From Streptomyces sp. NBC_00236 (lineage in GTDB: Bacteria > Actinomycetota > Actinomycetes > Streptomycetales > Streptomycetaceae): DNA of 64,000 nucleotides. Position numbers and translations under genes: made by a program. The stretch covers positions 6,696,001 through 6,760,000 of the forward strand of contig NZ_CP108100.1 in assembly GCF_036195045.1 (NCBI RefSeq), given 5' to 3'. The notes beneath the pieces are model-generated. The model had not been told where the DNA came from, did not search any database, and saw nothing but the letters and a program-made list of their open reading frames with translations. This document shows positions 52,645 to 61,010 of this stretch, piece by piece (positions within the stretch are counted from its first letter, which is position 1; every line of letters starts with the position of its first letter).

Positions 52645-54144
52645 ATGCAGCGTTCAACACACCGTGCGGACAGGGCCCCCGGCCACGTCGTCGTCATCGG
52701 CGGCGGCATCGCCGGACTCGCGGCCGCCCACCGGCTCCTCGGCGCCGGTCTGAGGGTCACCCTCCTGGAGGCCACCGACCGGCTCGGCGGCAAGCTCATG
52801 ACCGGTGAGGTCGCGGGCGTGCAGGTCGACCTCGGCGCCGAGTCGATGCTCGCCCGCCGGCCCGAGGCGGTCGCCCTGGCCCGCGCCGTCGGCCTCGGTG
52901 ACCGGCTCCAGCCGCCCGCCACCGCTGCCGCCTCGCTGTGGACGCGCGACGTGCTGCGCCCCATGCCCAAGGGCCATGTGATGGGCGTACCGGGCGACCC
53001 GTCGGTCCTCGGAGAGGTGCTGTCGCCCGAAGGCCTCGCACGTATCGCCCAGGAACGCGATCTGACCCCGACCGCCGTGGGTGACGACGTGGCCGTCGGC
53101 GCGTACGTGGCGGACCGGCTCGGCCGCGAGGTCGTGGACCGGCTGGTCGAGCCGCTCCTGGGCGGGGTGTACGCGGGTGACGCCTACCGGATCTCGATGC
53201 GCGCCGCCGTACCGCAGCTCTTCGAGGTCGCCCGGCAGGCGGGCTCCCTGCTCGACGGCGTCACCCGGATCCAGGAGCAGGCCGCCGCCCGGCAGCAGAC
53301 CGGACCGGTCTTCCAGGGGATCGCCGGCGGCCTGGGCACCCTGCCGGGCGCGGTGGCCGACGCCGTACGCGCCGGGGGCGGCGAGATCCTCACCGAGACC
53401 CCCGTGCTGGGCCTGACCCGCAGCGCCGAAGGCTGGGACGTGCGCACGGACGCCCGGGTGATCACCGCCGACGGCATCGTCCTCGCCACCCCCGCCTGGT
53501 CCGCCTCCACCCTGCTCGCCGCCGAGTCCCCGGCCGCCTCCGCCGAGCTCGCCGGGGTCGAGTACGCGTCGATGGCCCTGGTCACCATGGCCTTCCGGCG
53601 CTCCGACATGACGGGCTCCCGGGCCTTCGACGGCCGCTCCGGCTTTCTCGTGCCCCCGGTCGACGGCCGCACCATCAAGGCCGCCACCTTCTCCACCCAC
53701 AAGTGGCAGTGGGTCGCCGACGCGGCACCGGACCTGTTCGTCCTGCGGACCTCGGTGGGCCGCTACGGCGAGGAGGACCATCTGCACCGCGAGGACGCCG
53801 AACTCGTCGACGTGTCGCTGAGCGACCTCGCCGCGGCGACCGGACTGGCCGCGAAGCCCGTCGCCACCGAGGTCACCCGGTGGATCGGCGGACTGCCCCA
53901 GTACCCCGTGGGCCATCTCGGCCGCGTTGCCCGGATCCGCGAGGAGGTCGCGAAGATGCCCGCGCTGCGCGTCTGCGGCGCGGTCTACGACGGGGTTGGC
54001 ATCCCCGCCTGCATCGCGAGCGCGCACCGGGCCGCGGACGAGATCGTCGGGGACGTCGCGGGAGGGAGCGGCGGGGAGAACGACGGAGAGATCATCGCCA
54101 CTGGGACCCTGGTTCAGGGCACACGGAGCGAGGCGGGACAATAG
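52645..54144 (+). CDS. hemY: coproporphyrinogen III oxidase / protoporphyrinogen oxidase (HemY/CgoX)
   Basis: A 499-residue FAD oxidase. The dinucleotide loop [17 protein letters not shown] with the Glu in [11 protein letters not shown] begins at residue 15. The [16 protein letters not shown] and [20 protein letters not shown] blocks, and the C-terminal [18 protein letters not shown], are typical of the HemY family. In actinobacteria this enzyme oxidises coproporphyrinogen III to coproporphyrin III for the coproporphyrin-dependent heme route (established knowledge). It ends 4 bp before hemQ, the last-step enzyme of that route, so the two are coupled. Confidence 0.95.
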   Translation: MQRSTHRADRAPGHVVVIGGGIAGLAAAHRLLGAGLRVTLLEATDRLGGKLMTGEVAGVQVDLGAESMLARRPEAVALARAVGLGDRLQPPATAAASLWTRDVLRPMPKGHVMGVPGDPSVLGEVLSPEGLARIAQERDLTPTAVGDDVAVGAYVADRLGREVVDRLVEPLLGGVYAGDAYRISMRAAVPQLFEVARQAGSLLDGVTRIQEQAAARQQTGPVFQGIAGGLGTLPGAVADAVRAGGGEILTETPVLGLTRSAEGWDVRTDARVITADGIVLATPAWSASTLLAAESPAASAELAGVEYASMALVTMAFRRSDMTGSRAFDGRSGFLVPPVDGRTIKAATFSTHKWQWVADAAPDLFVLRTSVGRYGEEDHLHREDAELVDVSLSDLAAATGLAAKPVATEVTRWIGGLPQYPVGHLGRVARIREEVAKMPALRVCGAVYDGVGIPACIASAHRAADEIVGDVAGGSGGENDGEIIATGTLVQGTRSEAGQ

Positions 54145-54148
54145 CCGT

Positions 54149-54883
54149 ATGAGTGCTCCTGAGACTGTGACATCAAGCAAGGCCCCCAACGCCGGCAAGA
54201 AGGCGAAGGACCTCAACGACGTTGTCCGCTACACGCTGTGGTCCGTCTTCAAGCTGCGCGACGTGCTGCCCGCGGACACGGACCGTGCGGCGTACTCCGG
54301 TGAGGTCCAGGAGCTGTTCGACCAGCTCGCGGCCAAGGACACCACCGTGCGCGGCACCTATGACGTCTCCGGCCTGCGCGCCGACGCCGACGTCATGATC
54401 TGGTGGCACGCGGAGACGTCGGACGCGCTGCAGGAGGCGTACAACCTCTTCCGCCGCACCCGCCTCGGCAAGAGCCTCGACCCGGTCTGGTCGAACATGG
54501 CGCTGCACCGCCCCGCCGAGTTCAACAAGTCGCACGTCCCGGCGTTCCTCGCCGACGAGACGCCGCGCGACTACATCAGCGTGTACCCCTTCGTGCGCTC
54601 CTACGACTGGTACCTGCTGCCGGACGAGGACCGCCGCCGCATGCTCGCCGACCACGGCAAGATGGCCCGCGGCTTCCCCGACGTGCGCGCCAACACCGTG
54701 GCCTCCTTCTCGCTCGGCGACTACGAGTGGGTGCTGGCCTTCGAGGCCGACGAGCTGCACCGCATCGTCGACCTCATGCGTCACCTGCGGGCCTCCGAGG
54801 CGCGGATGCACGTCCGCGAAGAGGTCCCCTTCTACACCGGCCGGCGCAAGTCGGTCGCAGACCTGGTGGCCGGGCTCGCGTAG
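54149..54883 (+). CDS. hemQ: coproheme decarboxylase (HemQ/ChdC, chlorite dismutase-like)
   Basis: A 244-residue member of the chlorite dismutase superfamily that decarboxylates coproheme III to heme b using hydrogen peroxide. The catalytic Tyr lies in [16 protein letters not shown] near residues 145-160; the proximal heme His is in [13 protein letters not shown] near 170. [16 protein letters not shown] is a typical N-terminal block. The first 20 residues are Lys/Ala/Ser-rich. It follows hemY by 4 bp and is closed by a strong terminator with a T-tract. Confidence 0.95.
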   Translation: MSAPETVTSSKAPNAGKKAKDLNDVVRYTLWSVFKLRDVLPADTDRAAYSGEVQELFDQLAAKDTTVRGTYDVSGLRADADVMIWWHAETSDALQEAYNLFRRTRLGKSLDPVWSNMALHRPAEFNKSHVPAFLADETPRDYISVYPFVRSYDWYLLPDEDRRRMLADHGKMARGFPDVRANTVASFSLGDYEWVLAFEADELHRIVDLMRHLRASEARMHVREEVPFYTGRRKSVADLVAGLA

Positions 54884-54978
54884 CGAGCGGGTTCCGACCA
54901 CCCCAACCCGGAAGATCAGACGGCGGAACCCCCGGCACCCTGTGCCGGCCGCCGTTCCAGCGACACCGGGTTCGGCTC

Positions 54979-55018
54979 CCGGTGCGGCGCGCTTCCAAGC
55001 GCGCCGCACCGGTGTTTT
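54979..55018 (+). terminator. intrinsic terminator after hemQ, with T-tract
   Basis: A perfect 16-bp stem, CCGGTGCGGCGCGCTT (54979-54994) with its complement at 54997-55012, followed by TGTTTTT. It is the only hairpin in the window with a proper poly-U end. The T-tract falls inside the 35-bp duplication at 55011-55080. Confidence 0.9.
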
Positions 55019-55080
55019 TCCACCGGACGTTCCGTGCGCCGCCGAGGTGTTCTTCTACCGGACGTTCCGTGCGCCGCCGA
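55011..55080. repeat. 35-bp tandem duplication at the 3' end of a TIGR04222 gene
   Basis: Positions 55011-55045 and 55046-55080 are two adjacent copies differing at two positions (33/35 identical), each with ACCGGACGTTCCGTGCGCC at its core. The right copy encodes the last codons and stop of the minus-strand gene (stop at 55055-55057); the left copy is non-coding. Confidence 0.9.
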
Positions 55081-55849
55081 GCGCGGCCCGCAGCGCCGGG
55101 TCGGCCACCGCGCGCACACCCCGCACGGCGACCGCCACCAGCACATCGCCCTCCGGGCCGTCCGCGGCGGCCGTGCGCACATCCAGCAGCCGCTGTCCGG
55201 CGGGGGAGGCCCAGGAGCTGTACGGGTGCACCTCCATCCGGGCGATGGCCAGACAGCCCAGGGTCAGCACGAGCGGCAGCCCGAACCAGACGAGAACGGG
55301 TACCCCCGAGCCGCCCGGTCCCTGCTCCCGGCCTGGTGTGAGCAGGGCCGCGGCGCCCGTCGCGGCCACCAGCAACGTGGCCCCGCGCACCGCCCGCACC
55401 GCCGACACGAGGTCCGTCCCCGCCCCGCCCGGCAGCGCCAGTCCAGCGGCGACCAGCCGGTCGGCGAGGGCGCGCACGGCGTCGGCGGCGGCCGCGGCAG
55501 CGCGGACCGGCGGGATGGGGGACTGGCCCTGCGGGCCGATGGCACGGATCACCGTGCGCTCCACGTCGTCGCGGCCGTCCGGGTCGACGACCGTCGCCCA
55601 GCCGGTGTGCGCGAGCAGCAGCCGGCGGCGCAGGTGCATGGTGACGAGTGCGAGATCGGCGACCCGGTGCGGGCCGCCGGCCAGGAACGCGGTCTCGTAC
55701 AGCGTGAGTTCAGGACCGTCCGCCGCGCGCCGGGTCTCCTGCGACAGCCCGCTTCGCGGCGGAGCCAGGCGGGCGGCGGCGAGGCAGAGCCTGACACAGG
55801 AGACGGCCGCCGCACCCCATGCGACCAGCAGGAACAGAACCCAGAGCAT
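55055..55849 (-). CDS. TIGR04222 domain membrane protein without Cys tail
   Basis: A 264-residue membrane protein. An N-terminal helix at residues 1-20 (MLWVLFLLVAWGAAAVSCV) is followed by a cytoplasmic-looking region with the TIGR04222 opening LTLYETAFLAGGPHRVADLA. Two closely spaced hydrophobic helices occur near 150-172 and 180-205, then a C-terminal region ending ALRAALGGARNVR. It is related to the next-upstream gene but lacks its Gly/Cys tail. It lies 64 bp after that gene on the same strand, probably the third gene of the DUF692 operon. Function unknown. Confidence 0.82.
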   Translation of the reverse strand: MLWVLFLLVAWGAAAVSCVRLCLAAARLAPPRSGLSQETRRAADGPELTLYETAFLAGGPHRVADLALVTMHLRRRLLLAHTGWATVVDPDGRDDVERTVIRAIGPQGQSPIPPVRAAAAAADAVRALADRLVAAGLALPGGAGTDLVSAVRAVRGATLLVAATGAAALLTPGREQGPGGSGVPVLVWFGLPLVLTLGCLAIARMEVHPYSSWASPAGQRLLDVRTAAADGPEGDVLVAVAVRGVRAVADPALRAALGGARNVR

Positions 55850-55913
55850 GCCGGATTTCTATGCTGCCCGGGCCGGGAGCGCCAGGGGATTTCACGATGC
55901 GGACAGCGACTGC

Positions 55914-56912
55914 TCAGGAACTGCTGCCGCAGCTGGAGCCGCAGCTGGAGCCCGAACTGCTCCCGCAGCTCGATCCGGAACCGCAACTGGACCCCGAACC
56001 GCAACTGGACCCGGACCCGCACCCGGAGCCGCCCCCGCCTCCGCCGCTGTTCCCGGCCGAGCTGCCGCAGCCACCGTCGCCAGGGCTCGACCCGGCGCAC
56101 CACACCGTCGGCACGAGCAGCAGCCCCGAGGAGTCGGACGAGTGGTGCGAGGGCATCGGTCCCACCGGCCGCATCCGGGCCGCCGTGACGAGATGCGTCC
56201 GCAGCTCCGGGTCACGGAGCGCCCGCGGCCCCGCCGTGGCCACCAGATGAGCCGCGCCCGTGCCGTGCCCGCAGGCGATCCGGAACGCCGCCGCTGCTCT
56301 GCGGCCCGCCTTGGTGATCCGGGCGCGGGCGGCGCCCGCGACGACCAGCCCGACGACGGCTCCGCCGAGCAGCGCCGGGAGCACCTTGACGATGAACGGC
56401 GCCGGCGTCTGTCCGAGGCTGTCGGACGAGGTGAACTCGGCGATGGTCAGCGCGAAGGAGAGCGGCAGGCCGAGCAGGCAGGTCACTGCCTGCGTCGTGC
56501 CCCAGCGACGCCACGTCCGGTTCGCCCCGGGCACGTTCAGCAGACCGCGCGCGGCCAGGCCGTCCCCGACCTCCTGCACGGCGGGATGGCGCATCACCGC
56601 GTTCCGCAGGGTGTGCAGGGCGCCGCTCGGAGCGGCGGCCTGCTCATGGAGCACGGCCCGCTCCACCGGGTCGTGGGCGACCGGCCGCTGGACCACGACG
56701 ATCCCCGGACCGCCGAGGAGCAGCCGGCCGTCCTCCAGCATCGCGGCGAGTGCGGTGTCCACCACGCGGCCGGGCCCGCCGTTCAGGAACGCGACCTCGG
56801 ACAGGTCGTGGACGGCGCCGTCCGTACGGGGACGGGCGCGGCCCGCCCCCACGATCAGCAACGTCGAGGACACCACCACGGCCAGTGTCAGGACCAGGGC
56901 GAAGATGTTCAT
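55914..56912 (-). CDS. TIGR04222 membrane protein with Gly/Ser/Cys-rich C-terminal tail
   Basis: A 332-residue membrane protein. It has an N-terminal helix (residues 2-24), the TIGR04222 block VHDLSEVAFLNGGPGRVVDTA near 33-53, and a helical pair near 140-190. From about residue 275 comes an extreme low-complexity tail: Gly-rich, then repeats of the form SGSSCGSGSSC ending SSCGSSCGSSS, with seven cysteines in the last 50 residues or so. The body has few cysteines. The ATG has GGAGG upstream, inside the end of the DUF692 gene, with only 6 bp between the two. The tail looks like a substrate or metal ligand rather than a structural domain. Confidence 0.85.
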   Translation of the reverse strand: MNIFALVLTLAVVVSSTLLIVGAGRARPRTDGAVHDLSEVAFLNGGPGRVVDTALAAMLEDGRLLLGGPGIVVVQRPVAHDPVERAVLHEQAAAPSGALHTLRNAVMRHPAVQEVGDGLAARGLLNVPGANRTWRRWGTTQAVTCLLGLPLSFALTIAEFTSSDSLGQTPAPFIVKVLPALLGGAVVGLVVAGAARARITKAGRRAAAAFRIACGHGTGAAHLVATAGPRALRDPELRTHLVTAARMRPVGPMPSHHSSDSSGLLLVPTVWCAGSSPGDGGCGSSAGNSGGGGGGSGCGSGSSCGSGSSCGSGSSCGSSSGSSCGSSCGSSS

Positions 56913-56918
56913 GCCCCG

Positions 56919-58226
56919 TCACCTCCCCGCGAGTACGGAACGGGCCGCCCGCCCCAGCCGGGTGATGCGGCGGGGTGGCCGGGGAGCCGTCCGGTCCTGC
57001 CACCAATGGGTCAGACGGCGGCGGGCCGCCTCGTCCGAGGGGCGGCCGGCGATGAGCAGCTGCTCGGCGAAGTCCAGGGCGTCGCGCCGGTATCCGGCGG
57101 ACATCGGGCGGCTCCTGGCGTACGCGAGGAACGCGTCCCGGTAGCCATGGCCCAGGATCTGCGGGAGCTCGGGGGCCACCTTGGCGACGACGTCGGCGCG
57201 CTTGGCGGCCAGGGCCCGGCTCTGTACGCCGAGCCTGCGGTGGTCGAACCCCTCGGGGGCGGGGGTGCCCGCGACGAGGGCGGACAGCAGGGAGGTCTGC
57301 GCGACCGCGAGCCCGTCACGCAGCGCCTCCGGGTCCCCGGGGCCGGGCGCCGGGGACGCGGTCCTCGGCGTGCGGCGGACGGGCTTGCGCACGCCGTCCC
57401 GGTCCGCGTCCGTTTCGAGCGTGGCGCGGATCGTGTCCAGTTCGCCCGCCAGCTCGGCAGCCGGCGGGAAGTCGTCGTCGCGCTCCAGCAGGACGCCGGG
57501 CGGCGCGATACGGGAGCGGAGCTCGGCGAGGACGCCCAGCACCGGAGCGGTGACCGGATGGGCGTGTGTGTCGTGCCAGACGCCGTCCTTCTCCACGCCG
57601 CCCGCCACGTGGACGTACGCGATGGCCTCCACGGGCAGTTCGTCGAGGGCCGCGGCCGGGTCCTCGCCCCGGTTCACGTGGTTCGTGTGCAGATTGGCCA
57701 CGTCGATGAGCAGCCGCACCCCCGTGCGCTCGACCAGCTCCGCCAGGAACTGCCCCTCGGTCAGCTCCTCGTCGGGCCAGGAGATCAGCGCCGCGATGTT
57801 CTCCAGCGCCAGGGGCACCGGCAGCGAGTCCTGCGCCACGCGCACGTTCTCGCACAGCACGTCCAGCGCCGCCCAGGTACGCGGCACGGGCAGCAGGTGT
57901 CCGGCCTCCAGCACGGGCGAGGCGGTGCGCGCCCCGCCCGCCCGGACGAACGCGATGTGCTCGGTCACCAGGGGCGTGCCCAGCAGGGTGGCCCGCGCCG
58001 CGAGGCCGGCGAGCCGGCCGACGTCGGGGCGGTCGGCCCCGCCGAGGCCCAGCGAGACGCCGTGCGGCACCACGGTGACACCGCGCTCCCTCAGGCGTAC
58101 CAGGGAGGCGGGCAGATGATCGGCGCAGAGGTTCTCCGCGACCGCTTCCACCCAGTCGATCCCCGGCAGCGCCTCCACCGCGTCGGCGATCTCCGGCCGC
58201 CAGCCGATCCCGATTCCCAGCTCCAT
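56919..58226 (-). CDS. DUF692 multinuclear iron oxygenase-like enzyme with SCO6045-type C-terminal domain
   Basis: A 435-residue protein. Residues 1-275 are a DUF692 TIM barrel of the MbnB/TglH/ChrH kind, whose members use a di- or tri-iron centre to rearrange Cys residues in peptides. All expected ligands are visible: His55 (VPHGVS), His90 (TEHIAF), Glu142 (LALENIA), Asp175 and His180 ([11 protein letters not shown]), His206 (YVHVAGG), Asp219 and His221 (WHDTHAH) and Glu248 (LLERDDDF). After a linker, residues 300-395 form a second helical domain ([38 protein letters not shown]), which I recognise as the SCO6045-like C-terminal domain. It opens an operon with two TIGR04222 genes. Confidence 0.9.
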   Translation of the reverse strand: MELGIGIGWRPEIADAVEALPGIDWVEAVAENLCADHLPASLVRLRERGVTVVPHGVSLGLGGADRPDVGRLAGLAARATLLGTPLVTEHIAFVRAGGARTASPVLEAGHLLPVPRTWAALDVLCENVRVAQDSLPVPLALENIAALISWPDEELTEGQFLAELVERTGVRLLIDVANLHTNHVNRGEDPAAALDELPVEAIAYVHVAGGVEKDGVWHDTHAHPVTAPVLGVLAELRSRIAPPGVLLERDDDFPPAAELAGELDTIRATLETDADRDGVRKPVRRTPRTASPAPGPGDPEALRDGLAVAQTSLLSALVAGTPAPEGFDHRRLGVQSRALAAKRADVVAKVAPELPQILGHGYRDAFLAYARSRPMSAGYRRDALDFAEQLLIAGRPSDEAARRRLTHWWQDRTAPRPPRRITRLGRAARSVLAGR

Positions 58227-58349
58227 GGTGTCCCCCTTCGCCGCTCCGTGCAGGGGTCATGACCCCGCCGCACAGCGGTGAACCCGAAGTGGGGGACGTT
58301 CAGAGCTCGATTTGAGGTTCCCGCCGCTCCGCCGGGCGGGAGCCGTCTT

Positions 58350-59087
58350 TCAGGGCATCGGCGCCGTGGAGGGCCGTGAGGTGAACGACTGGTCCCCGGT
58401 CGGTTCCGCCGGAACCGGCTGCGGCAGCACGGAGTCACGGGGCGCCACCGGAGGGCCGGTCGGGCTGGCCGTCGCGGCTCCCGCGGCCTCACGGGCCAAG
58501 GCGTCGAAGTCCACCAACCCGGTGCCCTCCAGCATGGTGATGTGGTCGAGCACGGTCACGTTGGCGTCGGTCGCCAGTTGCCGGATCAGCGAGTTCCGGG
58601 TGGTGTGCCGAACCTGGGCGATCAACGCGAAGACCTTGCCGTGCGCGGCCCGCAGCAGATTGGCGAACTTCCGCTCGTACTCCTGGCCGCTCGCCGCCGT
58701 CATCTCCCGCAGCCAGCCCTGCTGCTGCTCGGTCGGCTGGTTGGGCAGCTCCACACCCAGCTTGGCGGCGACATCACGCGACCTGCGGTCCAGATCGGTG
58801 TGCCCGACGACCAGATGGTCCCCGGCCGCCTTGATCGCCTCGGTCGGCGCCCGCTCGATCGCCTGTTGCCCGGCCGGCAGTTCCCAGAGCCCGGCCAGGC
58901 GGACCTTCACCAGGAAGTCGCGGTCGGTCGCGGAGAGCGGACCCCACTGGGTCGAGGTGGACGATGCGTCGAGGTTGGCCTCCCCGGTGCCGGAGCGGTC
59001 GGCGTACGACCAGACCGGGTAGGCGAGGGCGCCGAGCGTGGCGACGAGCGCCGCGATGATGAGGGCCGTTCCGTTGATGCGTCGCAC
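58350..59087 (-). CDS. DUF4142 family exported/anchored protein
   Basis: A 245-residue protein. An N-terminal hydrophobic helix (NGTALIIAALVATLGALAY, residues 4-23) acts as signal or anchor. The DUF4142 helical domain (about 50-190) has the family's repeated blocks: LSATDRDFLVKVRLAGLWEL, VVGHTDLDRRSRDVA and YERKFANLLRAAHGKV. A Pro/Ala/Ser tail of about 45 residues ends the protein. Function unknown; ferritin-like four-helix proteins of the bacterial envelope. GTG start with GGGAGA 8 bases upstream. It is 123 bp upstream of the DUF692 gene, same strand. Confidence 0.87.
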   Translation of the reverse strand: MRRINGTALIIAALVATLGALAYPVWSYADRSGTGEANLDASSTSTQWGPLSATDRDFLVKVRLAGLWELPAGQQAIERAPTEAIKAAGDHLVVGHTDLDRRSRDVAAKLGVELPNQPTEQQQGWLREMTAASGQEYERKFANLLRAAHGKVFALIAQVRHTTRNSLIRQLATDANVTVLDHITMLEGTGLVDFDALAREAAGAATASPTGPPVAPRDSVLPQPVPAEPTGDQSFTSRPSTAPMP

Positions 59088-59305
59088 AGAGGATTCTCCC
59101 GGGCCGAGGCGTGACGGCGTCCAATCAACCGCCGGTCGCAACGGCCGCGGACTGAACGGCCGTTGCGAGCTACCGGGCAGTATTGCCAGAGCGGCGGCGT
59201 CAGGAGGTACGTATCGGCGGACCGGGTTGTTCAGGGCGCCGGGAGGAATCCGCGGGCGAACCTGGCTGCCGCAGCACTGGCGCGACGCGGCGCCCCGCCG
59301 CCAGC

Positions 59306-59503
59306 GGCGCAGGGCCGCCAGTGGCGCCCGGCCGTCAGCGGCGCAGGGCCGCCAGTGGCGCCCGGCCGTCAGCGGCGCAGGGCCGCCAGTGGCGCCCGGC
59401 CGTCAGCGGCGCAGGGCCGCCAGTGGCGCCCGGCCGTCAGCGGCGCAGGGCCGCCAGTGGCGCCCGGCCGTCAGCGGCGCAGGGCCGTCAGCGGCGCAGG
59501 GCC
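59306..59503. repeat. 34-bp tandem array (5 full copies plus partial) at a gene 3' end
   Basis: Copies start at 59306, 59340, 59374, 59408 and 59442, exactly 34 bp apart and practically identical, followed by two half copies at 59476 and 59493. Each unit is itself a diverged double of 17 bp: GGCGCAGGGCCGCCAGT and GGCGCCCGGCCGTCAGC. The half unit includes the complement of the last codons and stop of the minus-strand PTH2-domain gene (...ALRR stop at 59488-59490). There are no unique spacers. Confidence 0.95.
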
Positions 59504-60234
59504 GGATGGTCGGCGACCACCGTGCACGAGCCCGGGGCGATCTCGGTGAACCCCGCGTCCCGCACCACCGGCAGCCCGCTCACCGTGAGGTCCCGCCAGC
59601 GGTCCGCGTCAGGGGTGGCGACCGAGAGCGGGAAGCCTGCCTCGCGCCATGCCTTGCGCTCCGTCTCCGACAGTTCCCACCAGGCGAGCTGGGCCCCGTG
59701 CCCCGCCTGCGCCATCTCCTTGCCCGCCGACATGCCGAGGTCCGGGTTCAGCCAGAGGACCGGGCCGGTGAGGTCGGGGGCGGCGGGGGGCTCGGGGTCG
59801 TCCAGATCCGTCCCCGAGACCTGGAGCTTGGCGAGCTCCTTCGGCCAGCCGTCGAGCGGCACCGGCGGATAGGCCCGCACCTCGGCGCTCTCTCCCGTGA
59901 CCGTGATCCCGGGCAGCGCGGAGGCCTTCCGCCACTCCGCGCCGCGCGCCCGGCGCACCACCTTCCGGATCCGGGCGTCCTGCCAGTCGCGCATCACCTG
60001 CGCCCACTCGCCCTCGCCCGTCGACCGCTCGTCGGAGAGCATCACCAGTACCGCCCGGGCGGCCGTGCGCAGGGCGTCCGTACGGGCCGGGGGCGCCGTC
60101 TTCTCGATGTGCACCACCAACGGCAGTACGTACTGAGGTGCTTCGTCCCGGCTTGTCCGCTCGGAACGGAACGGGCTGTCCGAGGGCATGCCTACGGGAA
60201 CGGACGGGGATGCGGGGGTGTCGTTGCTGCTCAC
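59488..60234 (-). CDS. PTH2-domain (aminoacyl-/peptidyl-tRNA hydrolase II-like) protein
   Basis: A 248-residue protein. The C-terminal part (about 155-245) is a PTH2 fold: VLWLNPDLGMSAGKEMAQAG with the conserved Lys, HGAQLAWWEL, WREAGFPLSV and TEIAPGSCTVVADHP. PTH2 enzymes free tRNA from stalled peptidyl-tRNA. Residues 30-150 form a second domain with QYVLPLVVHIEK and WQDARIRKVVRRARGAEW, not found in minimal PTH2. The GTG at 60234 is used (VSSNDTPAS); the ribosome site is weak. The gene is divergent from the AIM24 gene by 71 bp. Its 3' end is the seed of the 34-bp array. Confidence 0.8.
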   Translation of the reverse strand: MSSNDTPASPSVPVGMPSDSPFRSERTSRDEAPQYVLPLVVHIEKTAPPARTDALRTAARAVLVMLSDERSTGEGEWAQVMRDWQDARIRKVVRRARGAEWRKASALPGITVTGESAEVRAYPPVPLDGWPKELAKLQVSGTDLDDPEPPAAPDLTGPVLWLNPDLGMSAGKEMAQAGHGAQLAWWELSETERKAWREAGFPLSVATPDADRWRDLTVSGLPVVRDAGFTEIAPGSCTVVADHPALRR

Positions 60235-60305
60235 CCGTCCAGTCTGCCAGCCGCCCCGAGTCCACTCCTTGGCGGAACGTGACCCTCCGGGTGAGGATGC
60301 GGTGC

Positions 60306-60983
60306 ATGAAGAGCGATCTCTTTTCCAGCGAGCACATGGCACAGCAGGCCACCGCCCCCGGAATGACCCTGCAGAACGCCAAATCCATCAAGTACGCGGT
60401 CAACGGCGAGATGCACGCGCGCCAGGGATCGATGATCGCCTTCCGCGGTGATCTCCAGTTCGAGCGCAAGGGCCAAGGGCTCGGCGGCATGCTCAAGCGT
60501 GCCGTCACCGGTGAGGGCCTGCCCTTGATGGCGGTGCGCGGCCAGGGTGAGGCGTGGTTCGCGCACGAGGCGGCCAACTGCTTCATCGTGGAGATGGAAC
60601 AGGGCGACGTCCTCACCATCAACGGCCGCAACGTCCTGTGCTTCGACGCCACGCTCGCGTACGAGATCAAGACCGTGAAGGGCGCCGGGATGACCGGCGG
60701 CGGACTCTTCAACAGCGTCTTCACCGGCTACGGGAAGCTCGGCCTGATGTGCGAGGGGCACCCCATCGTGATCCCCGTCACGTCCCAGCAGCCGGTGTGC
60801 GTCGACACGGACGCGGTCGTCGGCTGGAGCGCCCATCTGAACACGTCACTGCACCGCTCGCAGAGCGTCGGCTCGATGCTGCGCGGCGGTTCGGGAGAGG
60901 CCGTCCAACTGCGCCTGGAAGGCGAAGGGTTCGTGATCGTACGTCCCAGCGAGCTCAAGACCGAGAAGGCGTCGTCCAACTGA
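60306..60983 (+). CDS. AIM24 family protein
   Basis: A 225-residue protein of the AIM24 (formerly DUF124) family, a beta-prism-like fold with no signal peptide. Conserved features are the QGSMIAFRGDLQFERKG block near 40, the glycine-rich LGGMLKRAVTGEGLPLMAVRG segment, AHEAANCFIVEMEQGD, and CFDATLAYEIKTVKGAGM near 115-135. In eukaryotes AIM24 is mitochondrial; in bacteria the function is unknown. ATG with GAGGA 9 bases upstream. The ABC ATPase gene follows so closely that the two appear to form an operon. Confidence 0.9.
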   Translation: MKSDLFSSEHMAQQATAPGMTLQNAKSIKYAVNGEMHARQGSMIAFRGDLQFERKGQGLGGMLKRAVTGEGLPLMAVRGQGEAWFAHEAANCFIVEMEQGDVLTINGRNVLCFDATLAYEIKTVKGAGMTGGGLFNSVFTGYGKLGLMCEGHPIVIPVTSQQPVCVDTDAVVGWSAHLNTSLHRSQSVGSMLRGGSGEAVQLRLEGEGFVIVRPSELKTEKASSN

Positions 60984-61010
60984 GCACCGAGGTCCTGCGG
61001 TTGCGGGGGG

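Noticed and set aside
55819..56250. Plus-strand peptide with PELLPQLDPEPQLDPEP repeats
   Set aside because: It is the complement of the Gly/Ser/Cys tail codons; no ribosome site, and the minus-strand membrane protein is supported by its family and operon.
59306..59503. CRISPR-like regular repeats
   Set aside because: The units abut with no unique spacers and no cas genes are present; it is a simple tandem array.
59163..59872. Plus-strand open frames with repeated GRQWRPAVSGAG peptides
   Set aside because: All three frames stay open across the 34-bp array simply because the unit lacks stops on that strand; no start signal or neighbour context.
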